Source: Bacillota bacterium (GTDB lineage: Bacteria; Bacillota; Clostridia; Christensenellales; SZUA-584). Taken from it: a DNA stretch of 54,339 nucleotides. Position 1 is the first letter of the stretch. The number at the start of each line of letters is the position of its first letter. The notes beneath the pieces were generated by a model. That model worked only from the letters and a program-made list of their open reading frames with translations. It was not told where the DNA came from and searched no databases. Position numbers and translations under genes: made by a program. The DNA lies in the NCBI GenBank assembly GCA_023460085.1, contig JAEWRI010000018.1:1-54339 (forward strand), given 5' to 3'. Positions 32,265-40,445 of this stretch are shown one piece after another.

Positions 32265-32465
32265 ATGAAAAAGGGAATCCATCCCGAATACCATGAGTGC
32301 AAGGTAACCTGCGCGTGCGGCGAAACCTTCACAACCGGCTCCGTAAAAAAAGAAATGAGAGTGGACATTTGCTCTAAGTGCCATCCTTTCTTTACAGGCA
32401 AGCAAAAGCTGGTTGACACAGGCGGGCGCGTGGATCGTTTCAATAAGCGATACGGCCTTAAATAG
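32265..32465 (+). CDS. rpmE: 50S ribosomal protein L31, zinc-binding type
   Basis: A 66-residue L31 with Cys residues at YHECKVTCAC and CSKC, so the C+ (zinc-ribbon) form, which in Bacillus is replaced by a C- paralogue during zinc starvation. No C- paralogue is in this window. GAGAGG is upstream of the ATG. It starts the common Clostridia order rpmE-yqhQ-prmC-prfA. Confidence 0.95.
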   Translation: MKKGIHPEYHECKVTCACGETFTTGSVKKEMRVDICSKCHPFFTGKQKLVDTGGRVDRFNKRYGLK

Positions 32466-32482
32466 CCGCTTGGCGCGTTTGG

Positions 32483-32510
32483 CAGACCGGATTTCGGTCT
32501 GTTTTACTTT
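32483..32510 (+). terminator. Terminator after rpmE
   Basis: CAGACC/GGTCTG stem followed by TTTTACTTT. Read-through to yqhQ may still occur, as no good promoter is seen before yqhQ. Confidence 0.7.
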
Positions 32511-32616
32511 ATAGGGAAACACCGGAAAGACAACTTTTCGGAGGTGAACCAGGGGGGGTATCCCGGCGCAAGCCGGGACTGCATTTGGGCATACGGCCCG
32601 AGGAATGAGGCGACTG

Positions 32617-33624
32617 GTGAAAAAGTGCAATATCGGCGGGCAGGGAGTATTGGAAGGCGTTATGATGCGCTCTCAAACCGCTTCCGGCCTCGCGGTGCGC
32701 AGGGCGACGGGCGAAATCGTATTTGAAAAAGAGCCTGTGAAGTCCGCCACCCAGAAGAACGGATTTACAAAGCTGCTGTTCGTACGCGGTGTGGTGTCCT
32801 TTGTGGATATGATGATCTACGGCGTAAAGACGACCACTAAATCCGCCAAGCTTTTTGGAGAGGAAGAGGAGTACAAGCCCTCCCGCTTCGAAAAGTTCGT
32901 CGCCAAAAAAACGGGCAAGGATGCGATGGACATCGCCATGGTGCTGGCGGTGATTATCGCCCTCGTGCTGGCGGTGGGCATATTCTTTATGCTTCCTTTC
33001 GCCCTTACAGAACTCGTCAAAAGCCACGTGGAGTCCGACATACTGAAGGGCCTCATCGAGGGCGGCATTCGCCTCGTTATATTCCTGCTGTATATCGCGG
33101 GCATCCGGCTTCTCAAGGACATCAAGCGCGTATTTCAGTACCATGGCGCGGAGCACAAGACCATCAATTGTTACGAGCACGAGGAACCGCTGACCGTAGA
33201 GAATATCCAGAAATACGGAACGCTTCATCCGCGCTGCGGAACGAGCTACCTGCTGCTTGTCGTGGTAATATCCATACTGCTGTACTCGCTGATTCCGTGG
33301 GAGATCTCACGGCTGGCCAAAATTGGTCTGCGGCTTGCACTGCTGCCCGTGGTCGCGGGTATCGCTTACGAGTTTTTAAAATTCGCGGCGCGCAGTGACA
33401 GCTGGTTCTTCCGCGCCATCCGTTGGCCGGGGCTGATGCTGCAGAAATTGACCACTGCGCAGCCCGACGACTCCATGGTGGAGACCGCCATCGTCGCTTT
33501 TCAGGCGGCGCTGGGTGAGATGGACGACGAATCTCTGAAGGCGCTTGCCGATGGGTTTGCCCGTCCGGTTAAGACCGAAGTGAAATCCACGGAAGCGGAG
33601 GAAGCGCCTCAGGCGGAAAGTTAG
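32617..33624 (+). CDS. yqhQ: DUF1385 membrane protein (YqhQ-like)
   Basis: A membrane protein of about 335 residues with the DUF1385 features: N-terminal GGQGVLEGVMMRS, two hydrophobic hairpins in the middle (about 105-165 and 200-255), and the conserved YHGAEHKTINCYE and GTLHPRCGTSYLL. Its function is not settled in the family. I prefer GTG 32617 because GAGG is 6-7 bases upstream; ATG 32605 is equally in frame but its GAGGA touches the start. The next gene is prmC, two bases later. Confidence 0.85.
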   Translation: MKKCNIGGQGVLEGVMMRSQTASGLAVRRATGEIVFEKEPVKSATQKNGFTKLLFVRGVVSFVDMMIYGVKTTTKSAKLFGEEEEYKPSRFEKFVAKKTGKDAMDIAMVLAVIIALVLAVGIFFMLPFALTELVKSHVESDILKGLIEGGIRLVIFLLYIAGIRLLKDIKRVFQYHGAEHKTINCYEHEEPLTVENIQKYGTLHPRCGTSYLLLVVVISILLYSLIPWEISRLAKIGLRLALLPVVAGIAYEFLKFAARSDSWFFRAIRWPGLMLQKLTTAQPDDSMVETAIVAFQAALGEMDDESLKALADGFARPVKTEVKSTEAEEAPQAES

Positions 33625-33626
33625 TC

Positions 33627-34514
33627 ATGACAGCCAGAGAAGCATTCTCATCCGCACGGGATCAATTAAAAGAAGCCTGCATCGCAGAGCCGGACGCTAA
33701 GGCGCGCGAAATTGTGGCGCATGTGCTTGGCATCGGGTATGCCGACATCTTCTTCTGCCAGCACGTGGAAACAGCACTGCTTTCCGGTATCGCCGCGATG
33801 ACAAAGCGCTGTGTTTTGGGAGAACCGGTGCAGTATGTAACCGGCAGGGCGTATTTCCGGCATCTGGAGCTGTCCGTCACGCCGGACGTGCTCATTCCGC
33901 GCAAGGAGACGGAGCTCGTCGCGCAAAAGGCTATCGACATGGTACGCGAACAGGACACGGCTGCCGTATTGGACATGTGTACGGGCAGCGGATGCATCGC
34001 CATCGCGCTGGCCACCGAAACGCACGCGCAGGTGGAAGCCTGCGACATCAGCGAGAAAGCACTGGTCGTCGCACGGCGCAACGCGTTGGAGCATGGCGCA
34101 TCCGTCCGCTTCTTTACCAGCGACATGTTCAGCCGTGTTTCCCGCGAATACGACGTGATCGTATGCAACCCTCCCTACGTCAGCGAAGCCGAATATCAGG
34201 GCCTCTCCGAGGACGTGAGGCTGTTTGAACCGCGCATCGCGCTTACTGCGGGCGACGGGCTGGAATATTACCGGCGCATCGCACGGGAAGCGGCGCAATA
34301 CCTTACCGAAGACGGCACGCTCGTGCTGGAAATCGGCGCGCGGCAGGGCGGAGGCGTTTCGGCGCTGCTCGCACAGAACTTTGAATCAATTGAATGTGAA
34401 AGAGATTACGAGGGGCGGGAACGAATCGTGTCCGCCCGCAGGAAACAGGGTGTGCCATGTTTGAGAAACTCGACGAATATAAACGGAAATTTGCTCAGCT
34501 CGAAGAGGAACTGA
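33627..34514 (+). CDS. prmC: Peptide chain release factor N5-glutamine methyltransferase
   Basis: PrmC methylates the Gln of the GGQ motif in release factors, using S-adenosylmethionine. The 295-residue protein has the SAM loop VLDMCTGSGCIAIAL and the catalytic CNPPYVS. Its last 58 bases run over the start of prfA, which encodes its substrate, so the C terminus carries about 20 extra non-conserved residues. Tight coupling with prfA is the usual arrangement, but this overlap is longer than common. Confidence 0.94.
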   Translation: MTAREAFSSARDQLKEACIAEPDAKAREIVAHVLGIGYADIFFCQHVETALLSGIAAMTKRCVLGEPVQYVTGRAYFRHLELSVTPDVLIPRKETELVAQKAIDMVREQDTAAVLDMCTGSGCIAIALATETHAQVEACDISEKALVVARRNALEHGASVRFFTSDMFSRVSREYDVIVCNPPYVSEAEYQGLSEDVRLFEPRIALTAGDGLEYYRRIAREAAQYLTEDGTLVLEIGARQGGGVSALLAQNFESIECERDYEGRERIVSARRKQGVPCLRNSTNINGNLLSSKRN

Positions 34515-35521
34515 GCCGGGCAGAGACTTTAGCCAATCAAGAGCTGTACGCGAAGCTTGCCAAGGAGCACGCTTCACTTTCCGATATCGTCACGCAATAC
34601 GATAATTACCTCGCAGTCAAACAACAGCTGGCTGACGCAAAGCTGATGGCCGAGGACAACGATCCGGAGCTGGCCGCGATGGCCAAGGAAGAGCTCGCAT
34701 CGCTGCAAACCGCGGAAAAGAGCCTCACTGAAACGTTGAAATTTCTGCTGCTGCCCAAGGACCCCAACGACGATCGCAACGTAGTGCTGGAGATCCGCGC
34801 GGGCACGGGCGGAGACGAGGCCGCGCTTTTCGGCGGCGACCTGCTGCGCATGTATCAGCGCTATGCCGAGCGCACCGGCTATGGCACGGAGTGGCTGGCC
34901 GGAAGCGTCACCGAGCTGGGCGGCGTCAAGGAAGCCACGCTGCTGATCACAGGCAGGGGCGCGTATTCGCGGATGAAATACGAAAGCGGCGTGCACCGCG
35001 TGCAGCGCGTACCGGAAACCGAATCTCAGGGACGCATCCACACCTCCGCGGCGACGGTGGCGGTGCTGCCCGAGGCGCAGGACGTGGATGTGGAAATCAA
35101 CCCTGCCGATCTGCGCATTGACGTGTACCGCAGCTCCGGCCACGGCGGCCAGAGCGTCAACACCACTGACTCCGCCGTGCGCGTCACGCACATCCCCACG
35201 GGACTCGTGGTCACCTGTCAGGACGAGAAGTCTCAGCTGAAGAACAAGGAAAAAGCGCTCAAGGTGCTTAAGGCGCGCCTGTACGACGCCGCGAAGCAGG
35301 CGCAGGATAAGGAGATGTCGCTCAACCGCAAAAGCCAGGTGGGCAGCGGAGACCGAAGCGAGCGCATCCGCACCTATAACTTTCCGCAGGGCCGTGTCAC
35401 CGACCATCGGATAGGGCTTACGCTGTATCGTCTGGAGCAGTTTCTCGACGGCGACCTGAACGAAATGATCGATGCGCTGATACTGGACGACAAAACGCGC
35501 GCACTGTCCGCGCAGGAATAA
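34457..35521 (+). CDS. prfA: Peptide chain release factor 1
   Basis: RF1 ends translation at UAA and UAG. The 354-residue protein has the GGQ motif in SSGHGGQSVNTTDSAVR and the RF1 recognition region RVPETESQGRIHTSA, where P-x-T stands in place of the SPF of RF2. The N-terminal coiled coil is full length. It is the substrate of PrmC encoded just upstream. Confidence 0.96.
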   Translation: MFEKLDEYKRKFAQLEEELSRAETLANQELYAKLAKEHASLSDIVTQYDNYLAVKQQLADAKLMAEDNDPELAAMAKEELASLQTAEKSLTETLKFLLLPKDPNDDRNVVLEIRAGTGGDEAALFGGDLLRMYQRYAERTGYGTEWLAGSVTELGGVKEATLLITGRGAYSRMKYESGVHRVQRVPETESQGRIHTSAATVAVLPEAQDVDVEINPADLRIDVYRSSGHGGQSVNTTDSAVRVTHIPTGLVVTCQDEKSQLKNKEKALKVLKARLYDAAKQAQDKEMSLNRKSQVGSGDRSERIRTYNFPQGRVTDHRIGLTLYRLEQFLDGDLNEMIDALILDDKTRALSAQE

Positions 35522-35524
35522 GCA

Positions 35525-35556
35525 CAACGCGCTCCGCTCGCCGGGGCGTTTTTATT
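35525..35556 (+). terminator. Possible terminator after prfA
   Basis: AACGC/GCGTT pair around a GC-rich interior and are followed by TTTTATTTT. The stem is short. Confidence 0.45.
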
Positions 35557-35568
35557 TTGGAGGAAGCG

Positions 35569-36009
35569 ATGCACGGTGCAATCATCATTCGCCCGGCTGC
35601 CGCAGGGGACGCGCCAGCTGTCTGTGCCCTCAACAAACGCAGTCTGGGATACGATTACCTTCCGGATAAAACGGCGGAGCGCCTGTGCAGCCTCCTCGCG
35701 CAAAGCGGCGTGCGCCTGTATGTTGCGTGCTACGGCGACCGGGTAATCGGGTACATCCATGGCAGCAGCTACGAAGCATCGTATTTCGATCCGCTTGTCA
35801 ACATCATGGCGCTCGCCGTCGAGCCGTCATGCCAGGGCAAAGGAGCGGGCCGTATGCTGCTGGAAGCCCTGGAAGCGTGGGCAAAGCAGCGCGGATGCGC
35901 GGGAGTACGCCTTGTTTCGGGCATCGACCGCACCGGAGCGCATCGCTTTTACGAGCGCTGCGGATACTGTCTTCGCAAAGAACAAAAGAATTACGTCAAG
36001 TATTTTTGA
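35569..36009 (+). CDS. GNAT-family N-acetyltransferase
   Basis: A 146-residue acetyltransferase fold protein. The acetyl-CoA loop is VEPSCQGKGAGRMLLEALE (R/Q-x-x-G-x-G/A type), followed by GIDRTGAHRFYERCGY, the typical last strand and helix. GGAGG lies 6 bases before ATG 35569. The substrate is unknown; it might be a RimI-like protein acetylase given its ribosomal neighbours, but nothing shows this. Confidence 0.85.
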   Translation: MHGAIIIRPAAAGDAPAVCALNKRSLGYDYLPDKTAERLCSLLAQSGVRLYVACYGDRVIGYIHGSSYEASYFDPLVNIMALAVEPSCQGKGAGRMLLEALEAWAKQRGCAGVRLVSGIDRTGAHRFYERCGYCLRKEQKNYVKYF

Positions 36010-36013
36010 GCAA

Positions 36014-36490
36014 TTATCCCTTCCCGATTTCGATCAGACGATCCCGCATCAGCATATTCAAATCCACGCTGCCCAGTTTCTCCAGGGAAAAGGATATCCC
36101 ATAGATATCATAGTGTGGTTTGTTCTGTATTGCTTTATCACTAACGACGGAAGGCGGCGTCATATCCACCTGAACGTCATTCATGGTGCTGCACGCATTG
36201 CCCACCATCATATTGCATAGCTCGCTGACGGCGCTGAGCATCAGCTCATCGTCGTCTATCTCCATACCGCCCAGCATCTGCGAAGCCAGCGATTTTCCGG
36301 CGTCAACCCCCATCGACATATATACCTCGCCATCGACATCCCCCGCGACGCCAATCATGACGAGGATGGCCTGCGGATCTGCGTGGTGAGAATCTTCCCG
36401 TATCTCAGAGCGCAGTACGGGACAGGACACTACCGACTCCAGCACCGAATGAAATGAATTGATGATGATTTGTACATATTGTTTCCCCAT
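36014..36490 (-). CDS. cheX: CheX-family CheY-P phosphatase
   Basis: A 158-residue protein of the CheC/CheX/FliY phosphatase family. The active motif ExxN is seen in SAVSELCNMMVGNA; only one such motif is evident, as in CheX. It would remove phosphate from CheY. ATG 36490 follows AGGAGTG by 6 bases. It is 17 bases after the CheA-like gene and forms the last gene of a cheY-kinase-cheX operon. No flagellar or receptor genes are in the window. Confidence 0.85.
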   Translation of the reverse strand: MGKQYVQIIINSFHSVLESVVSCPVLRSEIREDSHHADPQAILVMIGVAGDVDGEVYMSMGVDAGKSLASQMLGGMEIDDDELMLSAVSELCNMMVGNACSTMNDVQVDMTPPSVVSDKAIQNKPHYDIYGISFSLEKLGSVDLNMLMRDRLIEIGKG

Positions 36491-36507
36491 AATGCACACT
36501 CCTGATG

Positions 36508-38463
36508 TTAAATTGGCAAGGAGATCGAGAACAGCGTGCCTTCTCCCTGCTTTGTCGTTACTTTTACATTGCCGCCCAGTTTGACGCAGGTATCCCTGAA
36601 TGCGGCCAGGCCCACGCCCCTGCCCGAGAGCGAACTGGCGACATCCTTTGTGGAAATGGAGTCGCGAAATATCAGATCGGCGATTTGTGCCTCCGACATC
36701 TCGTCAGGCTGCTCCGCCGGAAACAACGCCCGCGCCTTCTGTTTGATTTTATCGAGGTCAAGCCCACGCCCGTCATCGCTGATTTGCAAAAGCATCGAGG
36801 AACCCTCGCGGCTGATCCGGCAGACCACAAGGCCCCGCTGCGGTTTGCCCAGCTTAATGCGCTCCTCATCTGGTTCGATACCATGATCCATGATGTTCCT
36901 GAAGATATGAACCAGCGCCTTACAGAATTCCCGGTTATGGTCCTTGTCAATTTCGATGTCGGCCCCCTCGACCATAAATACCGGCATACTCTTCAGCAGG
37001 CGGCCGGAAAGGTACTGCATATAGTCCTCATACTGCAGCAGCTGCGCCCGGAAGCTCTGCAGCCTGAGCCCGTGGAGAACCTCCAGTACACCATTCAGTT
37101 CCAGGCTGTCCCCCAAGCCGGTTATCTTCCGCTCCGCCTCCCGCAGTTTTTGCATGGGTATGCTGACAATCTCGTCATTCCGGAAGTACCCTTCGCCCAA
37201 ACTATCCGTTACAGCCGTCATGTCCTCCCGGAGCACTTCATCGGGATCAAGCGCCGCCATTACCTCCCTAATGGCATCCTTTTGTGGATCCGGGCTGTGA
37301 AGCAGCGCGGCAAGCCGGTCTTCAAACTGATGAAGATTTTCGGATGCTTTTGCGAAACCATACTGCGCAAAATCTCCCTTGTATGTATGCACCGCACGGA
37401 ACAACTCCTGCAATGCCTCCCGCGTATCGCCGGAATCCGCGAGATACACGCTGTAGCCTCCCGAGAACAGCTCATTGAATTCATCGATCGTGCGCTTAAT
37501 CTGCGCCTGGCAGCCAAACGCCTTAATCAGAAGCCTCTGCCAGTATCGATCCCGCTCCATCGCTTTTTCCATGTTTACTTTGTCAGTAATGTCATTGAAT
37601 ATGGCCATTACCGCCTTGCTGCCGTCGTGGGTAATCCGGCGATATTCCACATGTATATGCTTGCTGCCCACCCTGCAATCCGCCGGAAGCAGCATGAGAT
37701 AGACGTTATCTGTAATGGGTGAGTTGTTCCTGAAGTAGCTTTCAAACGCGGCTGTAAAAACGGGCAGCTTGTCCTCCGGAAAGTACGGCGTTATCATTGA
37801 AATAAAATGCTGACCGCCGATTTGGGCTTGAAATATCTCCACGCACTTGAAGCTGAACTCGTTTTTTACGAAAAGATCCGAACCGAAGAACAAAAACCCC
37901 TGATCCGCATTGTCCAGCAGGTTGCGGACCGCATTGGATTTGCTTTCGATATCCTTGTTCAGCGCGGTCACCTTCTGGTGCGCGAGCAGCAGCTCCTTTT
38001 GCTGAAACTTCAGCACGTGGATCTGGGCCGCATTCCGGTTGGCCAAATCCACCAGAAAGTGGCGAATGCTGACGACGCCCAGAAATTCGCCGCCCCTTCG
38101 GACGAGCACGAAATCGTAGAGCTTGCTTTGCTCCCGGTTCATGGCCTGGATACCGATCTGGGAGAGATTGTCCTCCACCTCCACTATCATCATGGCGCTA
38201 TCCATCACCAATGTGATGGGGCGTTTCATATACAGCGCGTGCCCGTGCAGCGACCCGATCTGTTGATAAAATGCCGTGCGCATGATGAGGCCAACGGGCT
38301 GACGGTTTTCCAGAACGACGATGCCTTCCGTCTCCGGATTGTTTTCGAACAGGTCCTTGATTTCATGCCCTTCCGCTCCGGGAGAAACGGTGGGCACCTG
38401 CATTACAAATTGTTCTATCTTTCCCTCAATGTCGTAGTTGTTGATAATGGAAGCTTCGTTCAT
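36508..38463 (-). CDS. CheA-like histidine kinase with CBS and PAS sensor domains
   Basis: A 651-residue soluble kinase of unusual build. Residues 30-142 look like a CBS pair (PVGLIMRTAFYQQIG, FLGVVSIRHFLVDL). A coiled coil follows (150-185), then a PAS-like domain (about 185-300). An HPt-type helix bundle contains His359 in AVHTYKGDFAQYG, the expected phosphorylation site. A CheA-type HATPase follows (about 490-651), with N-box HIFRNIMDHGIE, G1 DDGRGLDL and G2 SGRGVGLAA. The CheW-binding P5 domain and a P2 domain are absent, so it should not couple to receptors through CheW. Confidence 0.85.
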   Translation of the reverse strand: MNEASIINNYDIEGKIEQFVMQVPTVSPGAEGHEIKDLFENNPETEGIVVLENRQPVGLIMRTAFYQQIGSLHGHALYMKRPITLVMDSAMMIVEVEDNLSQIGIQAMNREQSKLYDFVLVRRGGEFLGVVSIRHFLVDLANRNAAQIHVLKFQQKELLLAHQKVTALNKDIESKSNAVRNLLDNADQGFLFFGSDLFVKNEFSFKCVEIFQAQIGGQHFISMITPYFPEDKLPVFTAAFESYFRNNSPITDNVYLMLLPADCRVGSKHIHVEYRRITHDGSKAVMAIFNDITDKVNMEKAMERDRYWQRLLIKAFGCQAQIKRTIDEFNELFSGGYSVYLADSGDTREALQELFRAVHTYKGDFAQYGFAKASENLHQFEDRLAALLHSPDPQKDAIREVMAALDPDEVLREDMTAVTDSLGEGYFRNDEIVSIPMQKLREAERKITGLGDSLELNGVLEVLHGLRLQSFRAQLLQYEDYMQYLSGRLLKSMPVFMVEGADIEIDKDHNREFCKALVHIFRNIMDHGIEPDEERIKLGKPQRGLVVCRISREGSSMLLQISDDGRGLDLDKIKQKARALFPAEQPDEMSEAQIADLIFRDSISTKDVASSLSGRGVGLAAFRDTCVKLGGNVKVTTKQGEGTLFSISLPI

Positions 38464-38471
38464 AGTTCACC

Positions 38472-38840
38472 TCATACCGGAGCACACAAGACGCTCTGCA
38501 CGCGGTTGATCACGTCGGCCTCATTAAACGGCTTGACGATAAACTGCCTTGCGCCTTTGTCAATCGCTTCAATTATCTTAATCTCCTGCCCCAGTGCGGA
38601 AATCATGATCACGTTGGCCTCACTGTCCAGCCCCCGGATTTGCTCCAGCGCGGAGATACCGTCGAGTATGGGCATGGTGATATCCATGGTAACCAAATCC
38701 GGCTGGCACTTCTGGTACTTAGCCACCGCCTCCTCACCGTTGCCTGCCTCGGCAACAACCTCAAAGCCGTTCTTCTCAAACAGCTTTTTCAGGGATATTC
38801 TGATGATAAGCGAATCATCCACAATCATAATTTTATTCAC
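38472..38840 (-). CDS. cheY: Single-domain CheY-like response regulator
   Basis: A 122-residue receiver domain with no output domain. The acidic pair is in MIVDDS, the phosphoacceptor Asp in TMDITMP, followed by ISA and the Lys in VKPF. GTG 38840 is preferred to ATG 38849, because the GGAGG abuts the ATG but stands 9 bases before the GTG. It is first in the operon and likely receives phosphate from His359 of the kinase encoded next and loses it through CheX. Its target is unknown. Confidence 0.88.
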   Translation of the reverse strand: MNKIMIVDDSLIIRISLKKLFEKNGFEVVAEAGNGEEAVAKYQKCQPDLVTMDITMPILDGISALEQIRGLDSEANVIMISALGQEIKIIEAIDKGARQFIVKPFNEADVINRVQSVLCAPV

Positions 38841-39185
38841 AGCTGCCATCCTCCTTCAACTATATATAAACCCAAACACAGATGATAATGTTAAAGTCGC
38901 GGCAAGGACTGGTAAAGCAAATGAAAAGTGAAACTGGAGCGTAAAACAAATAAGGCCTGCCCGTAACAGTCCTTATTTGCGGAGGTGAATGAAAAAATAT
39001 AGACGCTGCCCTTATCCCTGCTTCTGTTGTATCAGAAACCGGGAAGGTGCGCAAACCTTCGATATATACGCAAACTGAAGCATCTGAAAGCATAAGAAAG
39101 CAAAGGCGATATGTTACGTAATTATTACGGATTTCAGAAAATTGTAATAATTCGATCTTAACCCCGCAAAAAGAGACTTGAAATG
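38841..39185. other. 345-base gap upstream of cheY
   Basis: The gap is AT-rich and must contain the cheY promoter, though no clear -35/-10 pair was found. AATAAGG/CCTTATT around 38949-38977 can pair across a 15-base loop and may end the uracil-DNA glycosylase transcript on the minus strand. A 29-codon plus-strand ORF lies at 38989-39078. Nothing else was recognised. Confidence 0.5.
38989..39078 (+). CDS. Possible 29-residue cysteine-rich peptide
   Basis: An ATG three bases after GGAGG opens a 29-codon frame starting MKKYRRCPYPCFCC and ending TFDIYAN. The ribosome binding site is strong but very close, no promoter is evident, and no family is known. It could be chance. Confidence 0.25.
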   Translation: MKKYRRCPYPCFCCIRNREGAQTFDIYAN

Positions 39186-39776
39186 TTACGATCCAATTAA
39201 ATTGCCGGAGAGATACCGCGCCAGCCGCTGCAAATCCTGCTCGTATACCGACTTCAGCGCCTGATTGTAAATAATGCTTGCGGGATGATAAAGAGGGAAC
39301 AGCGTGTAGACGTGCGACAGCGCCGCGGCAGCAATGGGCTGCGCGTGGCACGCGCCGATTACGGCGCGGCTGTCTCCCAGCAGGCTTTTCAGCGGTACAT
39401 TCCCCAGTGTGACCACCACCTGCGGCGCGGCAGCCTCAATCTCGCGCAGCAGGTGCGGAAGCATGCAGCGTATCTCCTCTTTTTCCGGTGGCCGGTTGGA
39501 AAGCGTACCCTTGGCGCTCACCTTGTACGGGCGGAATTTAACCACGTTGGTGATGTAGATATCCTCGCGTTTCAGCTCCAGCGCACGCAGAAACTCGTCG
39601 AGATTCTTCCCCGCCTTGCCCACGAACGGACGCGAAAGGCGGGTTTCCTCGGCACCCGGTGCTTCGCCCACCAACAGTATGCGCGCACCCGCAGGGCCCT
39701 CTCCGTATACCATATCTGCCGCGGTTTTACCAAAGGCTGCCGCCGCGCAAAGCATGTCGTCACGAATCTGCTGCAT
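39186..39776 (-). CDS. Uracil-DNA glycosylase family 4-like protein lacking the Fe-S cysteines
   Basis: A 196-residue member of the uracil-DNA glycosylase superfamily with GEAPGAEE (motif 1), NVVKFRPYK and the C-terminal YHPASIIYN motif. Compared with the family 4 enzyme encoded just upstream, the N-terminal CxxC pair is missing and the KC of VVKCRPP is KF, so no [4Fe-4S] cluster is expected. It overlaps the upstream gene by 17 bases, with GGGGGAACG before its ATG. It may have a different lesion preference. Confidence 0.75.
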   Translation of the reverse strand: MQQIRDDMLCAAAAFGKTAADMVYGEGPAGARILLVGEAPGAEETRLSRPFVGKAGKNLDEFLRALELKREDIYITNVVKFRPYKVSAKGTLSNRPPEKEEIRCMLPHLLREIEAAAPQVVVTLGNVPLKSLLGDSRAVIGACHAQPIAAAALSHVYTLFPLYHPASIIYNQALKSVYEQDLQRLARYLSGNLIGS

Positions 39777-40341
39777 CGTTCCCCCGTATCAATTCTTCAT
39801 ATTTGGCACGTATCGCCAGTAAATCGCGGTACGAGTCCTTCTTCCACGGCTCGTTGCGCAGCAGCGCAGCCGGATGATAGGTAGGCATAATGAAAAATCC
39901 CTTTACCTCGTGCCATTTGCCGCGGTCCTGCGTAATATGCACCGGATGACCCAGTATATATCCGGCCGATATCCGCCCCAGGCAGACGAGTATTTTGGGC
40001 CGTATCAGCGCCACCTGCGCGCGCAGGTAACCAATACAGGCGGCGGCCTCCTCCGGCTCCGGGTCGCGGTTGCCCGGCGGACGGCACTTCACCACGTTGG
40101 CGATGTATACGTCGTTGCGCGTAAACCCAATACTGCCCAGCATTTTATCCAGCAGCTGCCCGGCGCGTCCCACAAAGGGACGCCCCATTTCGTCCTCGTC
40201 GCGCCCAGGCCCCTCGCCGATAAACATCACCGCGGCGTGCGGGTTTCCTTCTCCCATCACGGCGTTCTTGCGCGTCTTGCAGAGCCCGCACTTCTGGCAG
40301 GAGAGGATTTCCTGATGAAGCTGTTCGAAATTTCTGACCAT
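39760..40341 (-). CDS. Uracil-DNA glycosylase, family 4 (iron-sulfur)
   Basis: A 193-residue enzyme that removes uracil from DNA. The four cluster cysteines are present: CQKC (15, 18), VVKCRPPGN and EEAAACIGYL. Catalytic motifs are GEGPGRDED and YHPAALL. The start is ATG 40341; there is no ribosome binding site, and the -10 box of a good promoter ends only 6 bases upstream, so the mRNA is probably leaderless. The downstream paralogue is co-transcribed. Confidence 0.9.
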   Translation of the reverse strand: MVRNFEQLHQEILSCQKCGLCKTRKNAVMGEGNPHAAVMFIGEGPGRDEDEMGRPFVGRAGQLLDKMLGSIGFTRNDVYIANVVKCRPPGNRDPEPEEAAACIGYLRAQVALIRPKILVCLGRISAGYILGHPVHITQDRGKWHEVKGFFIMPTYHPAALLRNEPWKKDSYRDLLAIRAKYEELIRGNDAADS

Positions 40342-40347
40342 GGTCCG

Positions 40348-40376
40348 ATTATACCGCAGCGCATCTGCTTTCACAA
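40348..40376 (-). promoter_or_regulatory. Promoter giving a leaderless glycosylase mRNA
   Basis: On the minus strand TTGTGA (40376-40371) and perfect TATAAT (40353-40348) are 17 bases apart, with the ATG 6 bases after the -10 box. Confidence 0.7.
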
Positions 40377-40395
40377 CCCGTCCCAACCGCGGCAG

Positions 40396-40426
40396 ATAAA
40401 AGCGGCGGGCTTGTGTGCCGCCCGCC
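40396..40426 (-). terminator. Terminator after the NagB-fold gene
   Basis: On the minus strand GGCGGGC/GCCCGCC form a perfect 7-bp stem with a 9-base loop, followed by CTTTTA. Confidence 0.7.
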
Positions 40427-40445
40427 AGCATATCCTCTTAAGCCG

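Noticed and set aside
32531..32604. Leader peptide or riboswitch before yqhQ
   Set aside because: There is a GGAGGTG and a CCCGGC/GCCGGG hairpin, but the short frame that starts there overlaps yqhQ and has no recognisable content, and no known riboswitch fits.
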